Source: Levilactobacillus brevis (GTDB taxonomy: Bacteria > Bacillota > Bacilli > Lactobacillales > Lactobacillaceae). Taken from it: a stretch of DNA of 64,000 nucleotides. Within the stretch, counting starts at the first letter, position 1. The number at the start of each line of letters is the position of its first letter. Position numbers and translations under genes: made by a program. The stretch lies in the NCBI GenBank assembly GCA_003666485.1, contig CP032931.1, positions 744,001 through 808,000 on the forward strand, read 5' to 3'. The notes beneath the pieces are model-generated. The model saw only the letters and a program-made list of their open reading frames with translations. It had not been told where the DNA came from and made no database searches. Positions 33,645 through 41,716 of the stretch are shown one piece after another.

Positions 33645-34625
33645 TCATTTTCTCCCTCAAGCCCTTCAAAGTGAACAGTCCACACGTCGAGTAGTTTTCT
33701 TTTGGAATGTTTTTTGTCTAGGACACCTTTTTTGTTTTTTTTGGTTGGGGCACGTCGTAGGTATACGTCTCCAAATTCTTGTGTATTAGTTTTTGTCAAA
33801 ACCATTACCCGCATATGCGCTTTATCCAAAGCTTCTAGCGTAACAATGCCATCACCGTTTTTATCGTCGTCAACATCATCGTAGGGCTCAACATAACCAG
33901 CCGTTGCTAGACGGCCCTTTATCCATCTTCCAAATACTCGGTCGTTACCTGTAGGGCCATATGCAGTTAGTTGTTTGTTATTAGCAGCTGTTGAATGTGC
34001 CAAAAATTTGTAACTATCATCTGTGACTAAGTAAAATGGGTCTCCTTTGGGGTAGCCAGGTTGAGAGGTGATTTTTTTGCTCACGGTGATTTGAGCTTCA
34101 TACCAATTCCGTCGGCTAATCTTACCGCTCTTCGTATCTTTTCTGCCCTTGCCATAGCAAAGATTAATATTCGATTGGGTGTAGGCTTTAGGATCCTTTG
34201 AAAATTTGTCAGTGTAGTGTGGAGCTTTAATGGGTATGCGGAAAGTCAGTTTTTTTTCTTTATTTGTGTACGATTTCAATTCCGATTTCGTAATTTCGAT
34301 AACACGTTCGACATCATTCAAAACATCGATTCGCTCATGATTTATCTGAAAGTTACTTAAATCAGTTGCGTTATCTGTGCTCGTCTGAATAATCGAGTTA
34401 ATGTGGGCAATTAATTCTTTGCATTTGGAGATATTGGTAATTGTTGTTGCTACCTCGTATTGACGGAGAAGTGGTCCTTCTGGTGCTAATACTGAAAGAT
34501 TTGCGGATCCAATAATTGCTTCAAATGGCTCTTTATTTTTCAAAAAAGCATATATTTTTCCGTGGTAGTTCATGTTGTTTACCAAGTAAATGGAACCGAT
34601 GCCCAATTTAGTCCAGTTAGTATTT
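33641..34625 (-). pseudogene. NgoFVII-type PLD endonuclease, 3' part (interrupted by IS1380)
   Basis: Carries the C-terminal 325 residues of the endonuclease: the HKD-type active site YHGKIYAF...GSANLS of the phospholipase-D nuclease fold, then a basic DNA-recognition region (TYKF..., GPTGNDRVFGRWIKGRL) ending LEGENE. Its reading frame continues from the 5' part at 36275-36530 once the IS (34626-36274) and one TATTT copy are removed, giving a 411-residue protein. A TTG or ATG inside the IS end could start this fragment, but the N-terminal part of the nuclease core would be missing. Confidence 0.88.
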
Positions 34626-36274
34626 CCTGAATTATTCATACCTTTCAAAAAAGTCGTCAGTTTTCATGTTTTTCAAAAACTGACGGCTTTTGATCTTGCT
34701 TACTATGTATTGAGACTCTAAATTTTGATGGTATCACCTAACGGTGAGTCATTTTTGAATTTTTGGGTGCACTTATCCCTTGATCGTACAGAATTTTTTT
34801 TAATTGGGGCTATTTAATAGCCTGAATACGCTGTAATACCTGATAAAAGAGTCGATGATAAACGTGATGAGAACTCAGTCGTAACTGGATTCGTCGACCG
34901 GTAAACACAACGCGGGCAGCGACTTTGAATAAACGGATTCGTAATGTACTAACACGCAATCCGGTCTCTGTTTTAGGTAGGGCTATTTGCTTCATAAAAT
35001 TGATAATATTGTACGCTAATACACTAACCATCATACGGGCAGCGTTGGCGGTAAACGTTGAACTATCAGTCTTATCAAAGAAGAAGCCCTCTTTGGCTTC
35101 CTTGATATAATTCTCCATCTGACCACGCTTATGATACAGTTCAAATGCTGCTTCTACGGTTAAATTTGTCAGATTAGTCACAATAAATTCATGTGAAAAG
35201 ATCAATTCGCCAGCTACACGAGTTGACTTAACGTATACTTGACGCGGTTTAGGCCACGAAGTGGCCTGATAAGTTGCTGAGTAATAGTGAGTTTCGGTTT
35301 CATGCCACTCAGTTGTGTCGCTTATCTGTACAAACTCTTCTGCCAAGTTGTGTAGTCGCTTATTACGTTTGAGGCGAATAATGTAAAAGACATCATCGGC
35401 CTCGCAGGTATCATAAACAGCTGGTGTGGCGAACCCGCTATCACCGCGAACCAGAATATCAGTTTCTGGCAATTGGTCTTGATAATGTTTTAATAACGGT
35501 TCTAAAAAGGCTTTTATATCTGTGCTGGTATAGGCATTACCAGGCCGTAGGATGGCTTTCATGAGATTACCATCATTATCGATAGCTAGTAATGGATGAT
35601 ACCCCTCCGAGCCATAATGGGCGTTATAGTCAGTAGCTTCTTGATTGCCATAAGTGTCAGAATGGGTTGAATCAATATCAATAATGGTGGTCGTCTGATT
35701 AGTTAGCAGTCGAGCTTGATCAATAAGAGCTTGATTTAAAGTCTGGAAGGCGTCCACACCTGCGGAATCGATACGTTGCCAGAAACGGGATATCGTCGCT
35801 TGTGAAGCTAAGGCTGGTTTGTCCAATAAAAGTTTAAACAATGGTTCTGCAACCAATGAGGTTGCAGCAGAATCTGTATTATAACCGGCAATGATCTGCA
35901 GAACCAACTGCATTAAGATACTTGAATTACTATGTCGGCAGTATTGTCGATGGTCGTTGAACTTCAATAGATTGTCAGCTAAGTTCGTGAACTGAAACTT
36001 TGCCATCAGTTCAACACACAAGGTTAGGCCACCATCAGAAGATAATTGACCGCCGGTATGCGATGCTAGAATGTTTTTATTGAAACTAAATGCCATTTCC
36101 TGTACAGTTTTCATTATAGAGTCCTCTTCTCTTTATAGTGTCTTTTGGTCGAGTTAACTATACCAGAGCTGAGGCTCTTTTTCTGCACTTAAAAGGTGAA
36201 AACGTAAAATTCCCATCAAGCACTTGAATCATGTGTTTGATGGGGATTTTGGAGTTTCTGGTGAATAATTCAGG
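34626..36274 (-). mobile_element. IS1380-family insertion in the endonuclease gene
   Basis: A 1649-bp element. Both ends carry the inverted repeat CCTGAATTATTCA (34626 inward and 36274 inward). It is flanked by the 5-bp direct repeat TATTT (34621-34625 and 36275-36279), and excision with one copy restores the host reading frame exactly. It encodes one transposase. Hairpins near both ends (34650-34692 and 36200-36250) probably insulate it from outside transcription. Confidence 0.92.
34810..36114 (-). CDS. IS1380-family transposase
   Basis: A 434-residue DDE transposase. Typical blocks are the N-terminal SFNKNILASHTGGQLSSDGG, IIDIDSTHSDTYG (first Asp), LVRGDSGFATP (second Asp) and the Glu motif YHKRGQMENYIKEAK, with the late HHVY arginine-rich tail. 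The frame is complete, so the element may still be active. ATG 36114 has only a weak ribosome binding site (GAGAAGAGGACTCTATA). Confidence 0.92.
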   Translation of the reverse strand: MKTVQEMAFSFNKNILASHTGGQLSSDGGLTLCVELMAKFQFTNLADNLLKFNDHRQYCRHSNSSILMQLVLQIIAGYNTDSAATSLVAEPLFKLLLDKPALASQATISRFWQRIDSAGVDAFQTLNQALIDQARLLTNQTTTIIDIDSTHSDTYGNQEATDYNAHYGSEGYHPLLAIDNDGNLMKAILRPGNAYTSTDIKAFLEPLLKHYQDQLPETDILVRGDSGFATPAVYDTCEADDVFYIIRLKRNKRLHNLAEEFVQISDTTEWHETETHYYSATYQATSWPKPRQVYVKSTRVAGELIFSHEFIVTNLTNLTVEAAFELYHKRGQMENYIKEAKEGFFFDKTDSSTFTANAARMMVSVLAYNIINFMKQIALPKTETGLRVSTLRIRLFKVAARVVFTGRRIQLRLSSHHVYHRLFYQVLQRIQAIK

Positions 36275-36530
36275 TATTTACCTCTGTTATTTTATTATAG
36301 ATGCTTTCGGGAATACCTTCGACCTTGTACATCCCTATGACCAGATCGATGTGGTTGATTTTATTGGATCGAACCAATTTATCAAGTTGAATTAGTCCGG
36401 CTACTGATACATATCCAACTGCAATTTTCACTTCATCAGCTTCTTGCATAGCCGTTTCAATCTCATCGACGATTAATGTAGAATCTGAGATCGATGGGAT
36501 GGGTGGCACCTTTGAATATAAGTTTCCCAT
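36275..36530 (-). pseudogene. NgoFVII-type PLD endonuclease, 5' part (interrupted by IS1380)
   Basis: Encodes the first 86 residues (MGNLYSKVPPIPS..., VKIAVGYVSVAGLIQLDKL, IDLVIGMYKVEG), the usual N-terminal beta-sheet start of NgoFVII-family nucleases, ending at KITEVN. ATG 36530 follows GGAGGGATAAAAAT. Translation now runs one codon into the IS and stops at a TGA (36270-36272). Joined to the 3' part it reads KITEVN-TNWTKLGIG with no lost or gained base. Confidence 0.88.
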
Positions 36531-36613
36531 ATTTTTATCCCTCCAGTAATTGTTTATATCACTAGAATACAACAATTTATGGCCAAATATCTAAAAACTT
36601 TACAACTTAAGAC

Positions 36614-36700
36614 TTGCATAAAATTACTACTAGTGTAAAATCTTCAGCATAGGCATATGCCCGAACTTAAGTTTGGTGCCTATAATTCTATCGAATCGGG
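36614..36700 (+). promoter_or_regulatory. Promoter and palindrome of the methyltransferase gene
   Basis: TTGCAT (36614-36619), 16 bases, TAAAAT (36636-36641) form one promoter; a TATAAT at 36681-36686 may form a second. Between them is a large imperfect palindrome: ATAGGCA (36649-36655) pairs with TGCCTAT (36677-36683), and CCGAAC-TTAA-GTTTGG sits inside. It lies over the -10 of the second promoter, a natural place for autoregulation of a modification gene. Confidence 0.5.
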
Positions 36701-36710
36701 GGATTAAACC

Positions 36711-37775
36711 ATGATTTTTAAAACTGCAGAACTATTTGCCGGACCTGGTGGCGGTGCATACGCGGCTAAAACCAGCCATGTAATTGACGATAAGGGTGTT
36801 GAGTGGGGATTTCAGCATGCTTGGGCTAATGAGTTTGATCCGGATACTGTTGAGACTTATAAAGAAAATATTTTGAACAATCCCGATGCGACAACAGTTT
36901 ACTGTGAAGATGTTCGCCATTTTGATTTGGATAATCAAAAGCTACTTGGAGGAATTGATGCGTTAATCTTTGGTTTTCCCTGCAATGATTTTTCAGTTGT
37001 TGGAAAACATAAGGGCCTAAATGGAACTTATGGCCCCCTGTACACTTATGGAGTAAAGGTGCTCAAGAATTATCAACCTAAATTCTTTGTTGCGGAAAAT
37101 GTGGGTGGCCTTTCTTCTGCTAATGATGGTGAGGCTTTTATTCAAATATTAAAAGCCCTGGCTGAATCAGGATATACTGTAACCCCTAATTTCTATAAAT
37201 TTGAAGAGTATGGGGTTCCTCAAGCTAGACATCGTATTCTTATTGTTGGTATCCGTAATGATCTGGCAAAAAAGGGAATTAAGTTTCATGTGCCAGCGCC
37301 GACGACGCCTGAACCAGAAGATTATGTGACTGCGCAACAAGCAATTACTCAACCTCCAATACCAGAAGATGCTCTAAATAATGAACGAACAAAGCATAAT
37401 AAGCGAACGGTAGAGATGTTATCTTATATTCCTGAGGGTGGGAATGCGTGGTCTTTGTCTATTCCAGAAAATCTCCGATTAAATGTCAAAGGAGCAAAGC
37501 TTTCTAATATTTACAAACGTCTGGATAGGAATAAGCCTTCTTATACTGTTACGGGATCTGGTGGCGGTGGTACCCATATGTACCATTGGTCTGAAAATCG
37601 TGCATTAACAAATCGCGAGCGTGCACGCCTTCAAACTTTTCCGGACGACTTCCATTTTATTGGTGGTAAAGAATCTGTGAGGAAACAGATTGGTATGGCG
37701 ATCCCACCTCGGGGAATGCGTCACATATTAATGGCTGTACTGAAAACATTTGGTAGCGTCAAGAATCTTGTGTAA
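36711..37775 (+). CDS. C5-cytosine DNA methyltransferase, C terminus replaced by IS256
   Basis: A 354-residue frame with motif I (ELFAGPGGGAYA), motif IV with catalytic Cys91 (GFPCNDFS), motif VI (ENVGG, 129-133), motif VIII (QARHRI), motif IX (RERARLQTFP) and motif X (QIGMAIPPRG). Native sequence ends at codon 347; the last seven residues (GSVKNLV) and the stop come from the IS256 end. The lost 33 residues lie at 39112-39210. All catalytic motifs remain, so activity is possible. Divergent from the endonuclease-Z1 operon. ATG 36711 follows GGGGGATTAAACC. Target sequence unknown. Confidence 0.9.
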   Translation: MIFKTAELFAGPGGGAYAAKTSHVIDDKGVEWGFQHAWANEFDPDTVETYKENILNNPDATTVYCEDVRHFDLDNQKLLGGIDALIFGFPCNDFSVVGKHKGLNGTYGPLYTYGVKVLKNYQPKFFVAENVGGLSSANDGEAFIQILKALAESGYTVTPNFYKFEEYGVPQARHRILIVGIRNDLAKKGIKFHVPAPTTPEPEDYVTAQQAITQPPIPEDALNNERTKHNKRTVEMLSYIPEGGNAWSLSIPENLRLNVKGAKLSNIYKRLDRNKPSYTVTGSGGGGTHMYHWSENRALTNRERARLQTFPDDFHFIGGKESVRKQIGMAIPPRGMRHILMAVLKTFGSVKNLV

Positions 37776-39103
37776 ACGAAATGCCTTCGTACATATAATA
37801 TGTATCTAACTTAAATAAATGATGCTTCCAAGGTGTCCTGGAGTCCTTTGAACCCTCGGTGGATCCGCTTCAGAGACTTCTCGTTATAAACATTAAACTG
37901 AGAAACCAGGAAGCGATCCAGTGAATCTTCCGTTGGAAATTGTTCTTTGTGGTGGGTGGTGCGCTTGAGATGCTTATTAAAGTTCTCAATCGGGTTAGTG
38001 GAGTATAGTGATTGCCGGATAGCTGGTGGAAAGTCCATGAAAGTGAGTAAATTCGGCATTTTAAGCAGATCTTTGATTAATTTGGGATAGGTCTGATGCC
38101 AGTTGTTGGCGAACTCATTCAGTTTCAGTTCGGCTGCTTCACGGTTGGCGGCCCGATGAACTTGTTTAAAGTCACTGATCACGGCCTTGCGGTCTTTTAC
38201 GCGAACTTTGTTCATCAGATTCCGCCCAACATGAACCAGGCAACGTTGTCGTTTGGCTTTAGGGAAATTCCGATTCAAGCCTTCATCCAAACCAACTAAC
38301 CCATCGGCCACAAACAACAGCACATCTTTAACGCCCTGCTTGATCAAGGTTCCCAGCAGTTCAGTCCAGATTCCAGTCGATTCCGTTGGCGCCACTTGGT
38401 AGTTCAGCACTTCTTTCGTACCATCTGGACGAATGCCAATCGCAATATGAACGGCTTCTTTTTGAACGGTATCCCGCTTTAACGGCAAGTAAGTGGCATC
38501 TAAGAAGATGGCCGCATATTGTGAAGCCAGTCGACGTTGCTGGAAAGCTTGAACCTGTTCATTGACGGCTTTAGTCATGTTGGAAACCGTGGCTTTGGAG
38601 TAGTGAGCACCGTACATTTTCTCAATGAGTTCGGCAATTTCAGCAGTGGTAATTCCCTTGGTATACAACTGAATGACCGTTGTTTCTAAATTATCACTGT
38701 GCCGACCGTAGGCTGGCAAGGTATGATTTTTAAACCGGCCATTGCGATCTCGAGGAATGGTTAAGTTAAGTTGGCCGTACTTCGTATCAAACGAGCGCTC
38801 ATAACTGCCGTTGCGGTTATTACCAGTGTTAGTCCCAGCGTATGAGTAGCGTTCGTAACCCAAAAACTCTACCAATTCGGTTTGAAGCAGCTGGTTAATC
38901 GCAATTTCGAGGTGGTGACGAAAAACTTCGTCCAAATCTTGCTTTTGGGCTAGTGCAGCGATAATTTCTGTGGTAAGTTCATTCATGGGGAATGCCTCCT
39001 GTGATGTTTTCTGTGGTTACTAAATATCATAAGGGAAGGCATTCCCTATTTCTATACAATTCAGAAATCTTTTATGCATTTACACAAGATATTTTACGCT
39101 CTC
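37752..39103 (-). mobile_element. IS256-family insertion in the methyltransferase gene
   Basis: A 1352-bp element with imperfect terminal repeats: the right end read inward, GAGAGCGTAAAATATCTTGT, matches the left end from 37752 (AGCGT, AATCTTGTGTAAA shared). It is flanked by an 8-bp target duplication AAACATTT (37744-37751 and 39104-39111). It encodes one transposase and is the same as the copy entering at 62926, which lies in opposite orientation. Confidence 0.92.
37811..38986 (-). CDS. IS256-family (mutator-type) transposase
   Basis: A 391-residue transposase with the IS256 hallmarks: N-terminal EFLGYERYSYAGTNTGNNRNGSY-type block, IFLDATYLPLKRD (Asp), VLLFVADGLVGLDEGL (Asp), QRCLVHVGRNL and the C-terminal TNPIENFNKHLKRTT with catalytic Glu. 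The frame is intact. ATG 38986 follows CAGGAGGCATTCCCC. Identical in the overlapping part to the partial copy at 63043. Confidence 0.95.
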   Translation of the reverse strand: MNELTTEIIAALAQKQDLDEVFRHHLEIAINQLLQTELVEFLGYERYSYAGTNTGNNRNGSYERSFDTKYGQLNLTIPRDRNGRFKNHTLPAYGRHSDNLETTVIQLYTKGITTAEIAELIEKMYGAHYSKATVSNMTKAVNEQVQAFQQRRLASQYAAIFLDATYLPLKRDTVQKEAVHIAIGIRPDGTKEVLNYQVAPTESTGIWTELLGTLIKQGVKDVLLFVADGLVGLDEGLNRNFPKAKRQRCLVHVGRNLMNKVRVKDRKAVISDFKQVHRAANREAAELKLNEFANNWHQTYPKLIKDLLKMPNLLTFMDFPPAIRQSLYSTNPIENFNKHLKRTTHHKEQFPTEDSLDRFLVSQFNVYNEKSLKRIHRGFKGLQDTLEASFI

Positions 39104-39213
39104 AAACATTTGCAGGTATACCTTATGCATCAGTTGCTCCGACGGCACGATTACAACCAGATGTTTTATTCAAAGTTTCTGGTTCCGAGGTTGCTACGTT
39201 AGTTAAATTGTAA
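39104..39213 (+). pseudogene. Displaced 3' end of the C5 methyltransferase gene
   Basis: After the second AAACATTT, the frame GCA GGT ATA CCT ... encodes AGIPYASVAPTARLQ... ending SEVATLVKL and a TAA at 39211-39213. It continues the methyltransferase frame exactly from codon 347, giving a restored 380-residue protein. It has no start of its own. Confidence 0.85.
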
Positions 39214-39270
39214 GAGGTTATTTTAAAATAAAATTATGGTTATTATGGGAATTATAGCCATGTCAAATCT

Positions 39271-39320
39271 AAAAACACAGGATAACACGATTGAAAATAA
39301 TCGAACCTTGTGTTTTTTAT
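39271..39320 (+). terminator. Terminator after the methyltransferase 3' end
   Basis: AAAACACAGG pairs (one bulge) with CCTTGTGTTTT around an inner CGATT-N6-AATCG hairpin, followed by TTTAT. It is the natural end of the methyltransferase transcript. Confidence 0.75.
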
Positions 39321-39354
39321 ATTCTAATTTCGAAGTCTGTTTCGATGATCAGTG

Positions 39355-39455
39355 GGATTAGCATATCTTCTTAGGTAGAAAAGGTCAACGAGATAGCTTG
39401 CGCATGGTCAAATTTCGAAAGGATGGGTTGGAAAGATGACTTGGCAGGTGGAAAA
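39355..39455. repeat. Right direct repeat flanking the defence island
   Basis: The second copy of the 100-bp repeat at 31480-31581, same orientation. It retains the minus-strand boxes TTGACC and TATGCT of the GH20 promoter, here 17 rather than 18 bases apart, but no gene follows; the transcript would run straight into the terminator at 39271-39320. Confidence 0.8.
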
Positions 39456-39533
39456 GGGGTGGCTGGGAGTATTGAAGATGCTAAGCGACTAATCATAGGG
39501 ACACAGGAAAATTAAAAAATACCCATTTACTCA

Positions 39534-39562
39534 TTGAAATTTAATTACTCAAGGCCTATAAT
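39534..39562 (+). promoter_or_regulatory. Promoter of the brnQ T-box transcript
   Basis: TTGAAA (39534-39539), 17 bases, TATAAT (39557-39562): a near-perfect sigma-A promoter about 20 bp before the first T-box helix and 300 bp before brnQ. Confidence 0.85.
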
Positions 39563-39582
39563 ACATCCCAATACTTAAAAAC

Positions 39583-39824
39583 GTTGAAGAAAGTAGTAGC
39601 GCAACGATTGGCGTCTAGGGAGTCACGTGAAGTGAAAAGTGACCGCCAACATTTCGTGAAGGTTAATTCTGAGTTCGGTAGTTGATAAGGCTACCGTGGT
39701 GGCCACCATTACTGGGCTAGCGGATGTCAGTCCGTGATGAGTGTGTTGACGTTGGTCAAGACAAAAAGGTGGTACCGTTCTACTTGTAGAGCCCTTTTCC
39801 CGTAGTGGGAGAAGGGCTCTTTTG
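39583..39824 (+). promoter_or_regulatory. T-box riboswitch leader of brnQ
   Basis: The 240-nt leader has a stem-I region with AGTAGTAGC, the T-box AAGGTGGTACCG (39766-39777), and a terminator AGAGCCCTTTTCCC/GGGAGAAGGGCTCT followed by TTTT. AAAAAGG near the T-box can instead pair with CCCTTTT to form the antiterminator. Uncharged tRNA pairing to the TGGT bulge would favour readthrough. The bulge base T matches a discriminator A, as in tRNA-Ile, -Val and -Leu. The specifier lies near 39661-39675 (GGTTAATTCTGAGTTC); ATT (Ile) is possible but not certain. Confidence 0.88.
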
Positions 39825-39861
39825 ACGTTCGTGGGTAAATTAAGATTTGGAGGAATTGATG

Positions 39862-41244
39862 ATGGAAAATACAGGTATCGCACCAAAACATAGTTGGGGT
39901 CAATTATTGGTCGTCAGTTCCTTAATCTTCGGGATGTTTTTTGGTTCCGGAAACTTAATTTTTCCCGTTCATTTAGGCCAGATGGCGGGGGCGAACTGGT
40001 TTCTGGCGGCGCTAGGTTTTACGATTTCTGGCTCGCTTTTTCCGCTGTTGGCGATCATGGCCGTCGTGGTCACCAAGAGTGATGGCTTGTTAGACCTGGC
40101 CCGTCCGGTGGGTAAACACTACGCAGCTATCTTCTTGATCCTGGTGCACTTAACCATTGGCCCCTTCTTCGCGACGCCCCGGACGGCTGCGACCGCGTAT
40201 GAAATGGCCGCGGAACCGTTTATCCCGAAAAGTTTTTCTACGGTGGGGATGCTGCTGTTTACTGGAATATTCTTTGCCGTTACCTACGTTGCCGCGACAC
40301 ATCAAAGTGCGCTTTTAAAAATTGTGGGCAAGTATTTAAACGTTGGCTTCTTAACGTTGCTAGCGATTGTCTTTCTAGTCGCGTTCATCAATCCCATGGG
40401 GCGTTTGTCCCAGACTCCTACGGCGACGTACCAAGCCAACGCCACGATTGGCGGGCTATTGGAAGGGTACAACACCCTGGATGCGGTGGCGTTACTGGCG
40501 TTGAGCGTTACCTTGGTCCACGCCATTCGGGGACTGGGTTATCAGGGCCGTGAGCTGACAAAATTAACGGCCAAGGCGGGCCTGATCAGCATTTCGTTGG
40601 AAGTCGTGATTTACTTTGGGCTAGTGCTATTAGGCGCCTTGAGCATGAGCCAGCTGAAGCTTTCGGCAAATGGTGGTGTGGCATTGTCCCAGATTGTGGG
40701 GCATTATTTCAGCAACGTGGGGACCGTATTGCTGGGGGCGCTGGTGACGCTGGGCGTTCTCACGACGGCAATTGGCTTGGTCTCCTCGTTTGCCCAGGAC
40801 TTTCATAAGTTGTTCCCAAAGGTCAGTTACCTGGCCTGGCTACGGGTGACGACGATTCTCTCGTTCCTGGTGGCCAATGCGGGGCTGGACACGATTATTA
40901 GCTGGTCGCTGCCCGTGCTGATGTTGATGTACCCGTTGGCATTGGCCTTGATCTTACTGTCACTCACGGTGGCCAAACGGTCGTACGCCGGATTGGTATA
41001 CAAGGTAACGATCGCATTTACAGTCTTACCGGCAGTTCTGGACATGCTAAATAGTGCGCCGGCAATCATCACCGGTTGGGCGCCGATTCAAACGGCACTG
41101 AGCCTATATCATCAATTGATTCCATTTGCGGGAATGGGATTGGGCTGGCTGGTCCCAACGTTGCTGGGCTTTGGCTTGAGTCTGGTATGGGGACACTTGC
41201 GCTTGATCAGTCAACGGGGGCAGTTGCCGGAGCGTGATCGGTGA
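39862..41244 (+). CDS. brnQ: Branched-chain amino acid:cation symporter
   Basis: A 460-residue LIVCS-family transporter with 12 hydrophobic helices. Signatures are SSLIFGMFFGSGNLIFPVHLGQMAG near the N terminus and GPFFATPRTAATAYEMA (about 100-116). It imports leucine, isoleucine and valine with Na+ or H+. The T-box leader ties expression to uncharged branched-chain tRNA. ATG 39862 lies seven bases after GGAGGA; ATG 39859 is three bases nearer. It is transcribed alone; MazG follows after 140 bp with its own TATAAT. Confidence 0.95.
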   Translation: MENTGIAPKHSWGQLLVVSSLIFGMFFGSGNLIFPVHLGQMAGANWFLAALGFTISGSLFPLLAIMAVVVTKSDGLLDLARPVGKHYAAIFLILVHLTIGPFFATPRTAATAYEMAAEPFIPKSFSTVGMLLFTGIFFAVTYVAATHQSALLKIVGKYLNVGFLTLLAIVFLVAFINPMGRLSQTPTATYQANATIGGLLEGYNTLDAVALLALSVTLVHAIRGLGYQGRELTKLTAKAGLISISLEVVIYFGLVLLGALSMSQLKLSANGGVALSQIVGHYFSNVGTVLLGALVTLGVLTTAIGLVSSFAQDFHKLFPKVSYLAWLRVTTILSFLVANAGLDTIISWSLPVLMLMYPLALALILLSLTVAKRSYAGLVYKVTIAFTVLPAVLDMLNSAPAIITGWAPIQTALSLYHQLIPFAGMGLGWLVPTLLGFGLSLVWGHLRLISQRGQLPERDR

Positions 41245-41385
41245 AGGATTTAAGGTGAAGATTCTATGGTATGAAAGAAATTGTCTATAAAATCAAGCTC
41301 TCAGCTGGGCAAAATCAATTCTCAATCAGATCCTGCAAATGGTATAATTTGACCAACTAATCAAACTGATAGGGGGACGCGCAAC

Positions 41386-41706
41386 ATGGCTGACTTAGAC
41401 TATTCGCAGGTGATTCAGGAATTACGGGACTTTCGGCATCAACGGGGCTGGGAACAGTACCATACGTTACCGGCGTTGGCTCGGGCATTGTCAGTGGAGA
41501 CCGCTGAAGTTAATGAGTTATTTCTTTGGCAGGATAGCCACCAGACTTTCAGCGACCAGCAAATCGCTGACTTAAAGCTAGAGTTGGGGGATGTCCTGAC
41601 CTACGCCTACTACATGTGTGACCAGCTGGGCGTCACGCCGAATGAGCTTGTCCAACAGAAACATGAAATCAACGTACAACGGCATTGGAAATTTGACCAA
41701 GACTAG
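41386..41706 (+). CDS. MazG-like nucleotide pyrophosphohydrolase
   Basis: A 106-residue all-helical MazG domain with the metal-binding pattern SVETAEVNELFLW (ExxE) and LKLELGDVLTYAYYM (ExxD). MazG proteins hydrolyse (d)NTPs or ppGpp-like nucleotides. ATG 41386 follows AGGGGGACGCGCAAC; a TATAAT lies at 41343-41348. The stop is 11 bp before the GIY-YIG/DUF2075 gene, so the two almost certainly form an operon. Confidence 0.85.
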   Translation: MADLDYSQVIQELRDFRHQRGWEQYHTLPALARALSVETAEVNELFLWQDSHQTFSDQQIADLKLELGDVLTYAYYMCDQLGVTPNELVQQKHEINVQRHWKFDQD

Positions 41707-41716
41707 GGGTGACAGC

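Noticed and set aside
38992-39213. 73-codon ORF reading out of the IS256 end
   Set aside because: It is an accidental fusion of the IS end with the displaced methyltransferase 3' end, not an independent gene.
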